A stretch of DNA of 6,235 nt from Desulfobacterales bacterium. Lineage in GTDB: Bacteria; Desulfobacterota; Desulfobacteria; Desulfobacterales; C00003060. The notes beneath the pieces were generated by a model. That model had not been told where the DNA came from and ran no database searches. It was given only the letters and a program-made list of their open reading frames with translations. This document shows, one piece after another, positions 4,308-6,235 of this stretch (position 1 is the first letter of the stretch; every line of letters begins with the position of its first letter). The position numbers and the translations under genes were made by a program. The stretch is taken from positions 1 through 6,235 of the forward strand of contig DAOVOU010000139.1 of the NCBI GenBank assembly GCA_030629475.1, written 5' to 3'.

Positions 4308-6235
4308 TGTTGCCCCCTTTGCTTGGGTTTGATTCTGGTTTTAGTACATCCTCAAAACACTCATTCGGCCAACGCCTAATGTGTGATAGAACACGTTGTA
4401 ACGGCTCACCACCTTGCGCCCTTTCAACGAAAGCGTCATCGCCAACTATGATGAGGAGATCCTTTGCTCGAGACAACGCAACGTTAATTCGTTCCAGTAC
4501 CCGGAGGAAACCTGCCTTATGGTCCGGGTTAGAGCGTGTCACCGAAAAGATGACAACGTTCGCTTGACGACCTTGAACTCGATCAACGGTGCAACACTCA
4601 ACCTCCAGACGACGTAACTGATGCTCAATCATGGTCACTCGTCTCTTTAAATGACGCACTTGGGCACCATAGCCGCTTAGCACTATAACCGAGTAAGAGG
4701 TCTTTCTCCCCGAATTCACGAGAAAACGGTCAATATCACATAACAGATTACATGTCTCGGCGGCTTCAGCGGGGTTCACAAAACTCGTGCCATCTGGTTG
4801 CTCGGTTCGGACAGTGAGTTTTCGGGTAGACATCCAATTCACAGCACATCCAGTTAGGCCACAAAGCTCGGTGACTATTCCCTTCCGTTGACTGTCGAGA
4901 ATTCCATCGTAAAAGCAATCGCTTATGAGGCGCCCGATTGGTTCGACCATCCGGTACTGCGTTGTGAGCATTACCCGGTTCGAGTCGGGAAGTAGACGTC
5001 TGAATCTCTCAAACATGGACTCACCAGCATCGGCCGCTTCAAGTTCATATTGCTCGCGCAAATCCTGACGGGATAGCACTTCTTCTTGAAATGGCGGCAA
5101 CTGCCGTGAGTCACCGACTAATATCCAACGCTTTGCCCGCGCCATCGGAACGCAACTTTCCATAGCAGTTGCCTTCGAAGCTTCGTCGATTATGCAAAGG
5201 TCGTATTCGACGTCCTTAGCCTCCTCAATCGTCGCCAGCCCGACGCAAGTGGCGGCCACTACGGCGGACCGTTCAATTAGCGGACGGACAAAGTCCCTAG
5301 CAACCCCAAAACGATCCACCCACTCACTTTGGAGGCTCAGAAGTCGCGCCCCATCTTGCTCTTTTTCAGTTTCACCCAGAAGGGCCTCAGCCCACAGTCC
5401 CTGTTCAGTGACAGAGAGATCAAGAAGTTCGGCAGCGTCTGGCCGTACAGTTTTAATTTGGTTTTGAAGACTGTTAAGGTGTTTCTCATCCGAATCCAAT
5501 TGGTCTCGGAGTTCCTGAAGTTCTTTTGAAACACTTTCATACTCAATGTCGAATTGCTGCTTTGGCATGTTGGTCTTCTGTTTATTGAGCGCCTTTCTTC
5601 TGCCATCTTCTTCCTCTATTCGCTCGCGAGATCTCTCGATCCGCTCCCGGACCGCTACTAACTGGCGAATGAAGGTCCCGATTCGGATGTCCTTTGGATC
5701 AAGATGCTGCTCACTGGCCCACTTCTCCAATCCGGCCGTTGATCGTTCGATGACTTCTTTACGCCAAGCCCGCATCTGGTGGGTGAGCAAAAACGGCATT
5801 GAGCATTCCGATACAGCGCTTGATTGTTCTCTCGCGATACGGACAATAGGGATATCGGCACCGTGCTCTGACAATCTTTCTAAGGCATTGTCGATGGCTA
5901 TGTGGGTTTGTGAGGCAAGCAGGATTCTTGCTTTGGGGTTTCGTTGGAGCGTTTCAGCTATTAGACCAACAATGAACTGTGTCTTGCCGGTGCCGGGAGG
6001 TCCCTCGACAAGAAGAACGTCCGAGGAGGTTAAGGCCGCAATTACAGCGCTACATTTTGGATCATCAAGCATTCTCCGAACTTTTGAACTAAGTTCGATC
6101 GTGCCCTCTGGGGTAGTCGCACGGGCCGGATCCAAAACAAGTCCTTTTAGCAAACTATTTGTGCATGTACCGGCTCGTATCTGATCAATAGCTTCTCTCT
6201 GACGTTCGACCGCCACCTGCAGAGCGTATTGGTCC
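4297..6235 (-). CDS. UPF1/DNA2-like superfamily 1 helicase, C-terminal part (Mokosh MkoA-like), N-terminus outside the window
   Basis: The frame is open to the window edge, so the true start is beyond it. Residues here are counted from the GTG at 6216. The protein is a superfamily 1 helicase of the COG1112/AAA_11-AAA_12 type, which unwinds RNA or DNA with ATP. Visible motifs are Walker A GPPGTGKT (72-79), motif Ia ILLASQTHIAIDNAL (98-112), Walker B IIDEAS (342-347), motif III LVGDSRQLPP (366-375), motif IV TTQYRM (418-423), motif V VDRVQGRQ (544-551) and motif VI VALSRAK (579-585). All key residues are intact, so it should be active. A charged coiled coil (about 186-257) is inserted between motifs Ia and II. 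The end overlaps the PLD gene by 11 bases. In type I Mokosh systems the helicase protein carries an N-terminal kinase-like domain, and that part cannot be checked here. Alternatively it is another COG1112 helicase paired with a PLD protein. Confidence 0.93.
   Translation of the reverse strand, partial: DQYALQVAVERQREAIDQIRAGTCTNSLLKGLVLDPARATTPEGTIELSSKVRRMLDDPKCSAVIAALTSSDVLLVEGPPGTGKTQFIVGLIAETLQRNPKARILLASQTHIAIDNALERLSEHGADIPIVRIAREQSSAVSECSMPFLLTHQMRAWRKEVIERSTAGLEKWASEQHLDPKDIRIGTFIRQLVAVRERIERSRERIEEEDGRRKALNKQKTNMPKQQFDIEYESVSKELQELRDQLDSDEKHLNSLQNQIKTVRPDAAELLDLSVTEQGLWAEALLGETEKEQDGARLLSLQSEWVDRFGVARDFVRPLIERSAVVAATCVGLATIEEAKDVEYDLCIIDEASKATAMESCVPMARAKRWILVGDSRQLPPFQEEVLSRQDLREQYELEAADAGESMFERFRRLLPDSNRVMLTTQYRMVEPIGRLISDCFYDGILDSQRKGIVTELCGLTGCAVNWMSTRKLTVRTEQPDGTSFVNPAEAAETCNLLCDIDRFLVNSGRKTSYSVIVLSGYGAQVRHLKRRVTMIEHQLRRLEVECCTVDRVQGRQANVVIFSVTRSNPDHKAGFLRVLERINVALSRAKDLLIIVGDDAFVERAQGGEPLQRVLSHIRRWPNECFEDVLKPESNPSKGGNNVS
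4313..4320 (-). promoter_or_regulatory. Shine-Dalgarno site for the PLD gene inside the helicase gene
   Basis: AAAGGGGG on the - strand lies within the last codons of the helicase gene, 5 nt before the ATG at 4307. It decides the start of the PLD gene over the internal Met at residue 33 (codon beginning at 4211), which has no well-spaced purine-rich site. It also supports translational coupling of the two proteins. Confidence 0.7.

Noticed and set aside
3931..4332. 133-residue + strand ORF opposite the PLD gene start
   Set aside because: It is antisense to the coding PLD gene, with Arg/Ser-rich shadow composition and no motif.
5546..6184. 212-residue + strand ORF opposite the helicase gene
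   Set aside because: It is exactly antisense to conserved helicase motifs, and its Ser/Arg-rich composition is typical of a shadow frame.
1..6235. CRISPR array
   Set aside because: No regularly spaced repeats were seen on reading through the window.

Overview
This is an accessory region of a bacterial chromosome. Strong Shine-Dalgarno sites and transposase debris show it is bacterial. I estimate mid-range base composition by eye. The sequence does not name the organism. The genes are separated by decayed fragments and intergenic DNA, as is usual where mobile elements and defence genes gather.

Left part (1-965, + strand): a possible tail of an upstream reading frame, then a broken IS701-family transposase. 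The transposase keeps its first two catalytic aspartates but loses its frame at a run of five T, and its homology stops soon after. Its start codon lies inside a 10-bp stem. Between about 886 and 1300 there is no intact gene. One recognisable relic is present at 1090: a start codon with a good ribosome site and about 21 residues typical of the N-terminus of YprB-like RNase H-fold proteins.

Middle (1304-2101, + strand): an intact isochorismatase-family cysteine hydrolase with its Asp-Lys-Cys triad. A 69-residue N-terminal segment of unknown meaning precedes the catalytic domain. A small ORF with a strong ribosome site runs against its 3' end on the - strand. From 2168 to 2783 there is intergenic DNA with a few remnants: a possible scrap of IS30-like transposase, an 18-codon ORF with a good ribosome site, and a terminator-like hairpin for the leftward operon.

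Right part (6235 down to 2784, - strand): the most interesting unit, two overlapping genes. The first, whose N-terminus lies beyond the window, is a UPF1/DNA2-like (COG1112-type) superfamily 1 helicase with all its main motifs and a long coiled-coil insertion. The second overlaps it by 11 bases. It is a 507-residue protein with an N-terminal winged-helix-like region, a charged coiled coil and a C-terminal phospholipase-D-type nuclease domain with one HKD motif. A COG1112 helicase beside a PLD protein is the signature of the Mokosh anti-phage system (type I: MkoA helicase plus MkoB PLD). I infer that this is a Mokosh-like defence operon, possibly a divergent one. The kinase-like N-terminus that would settle this is outside the window.
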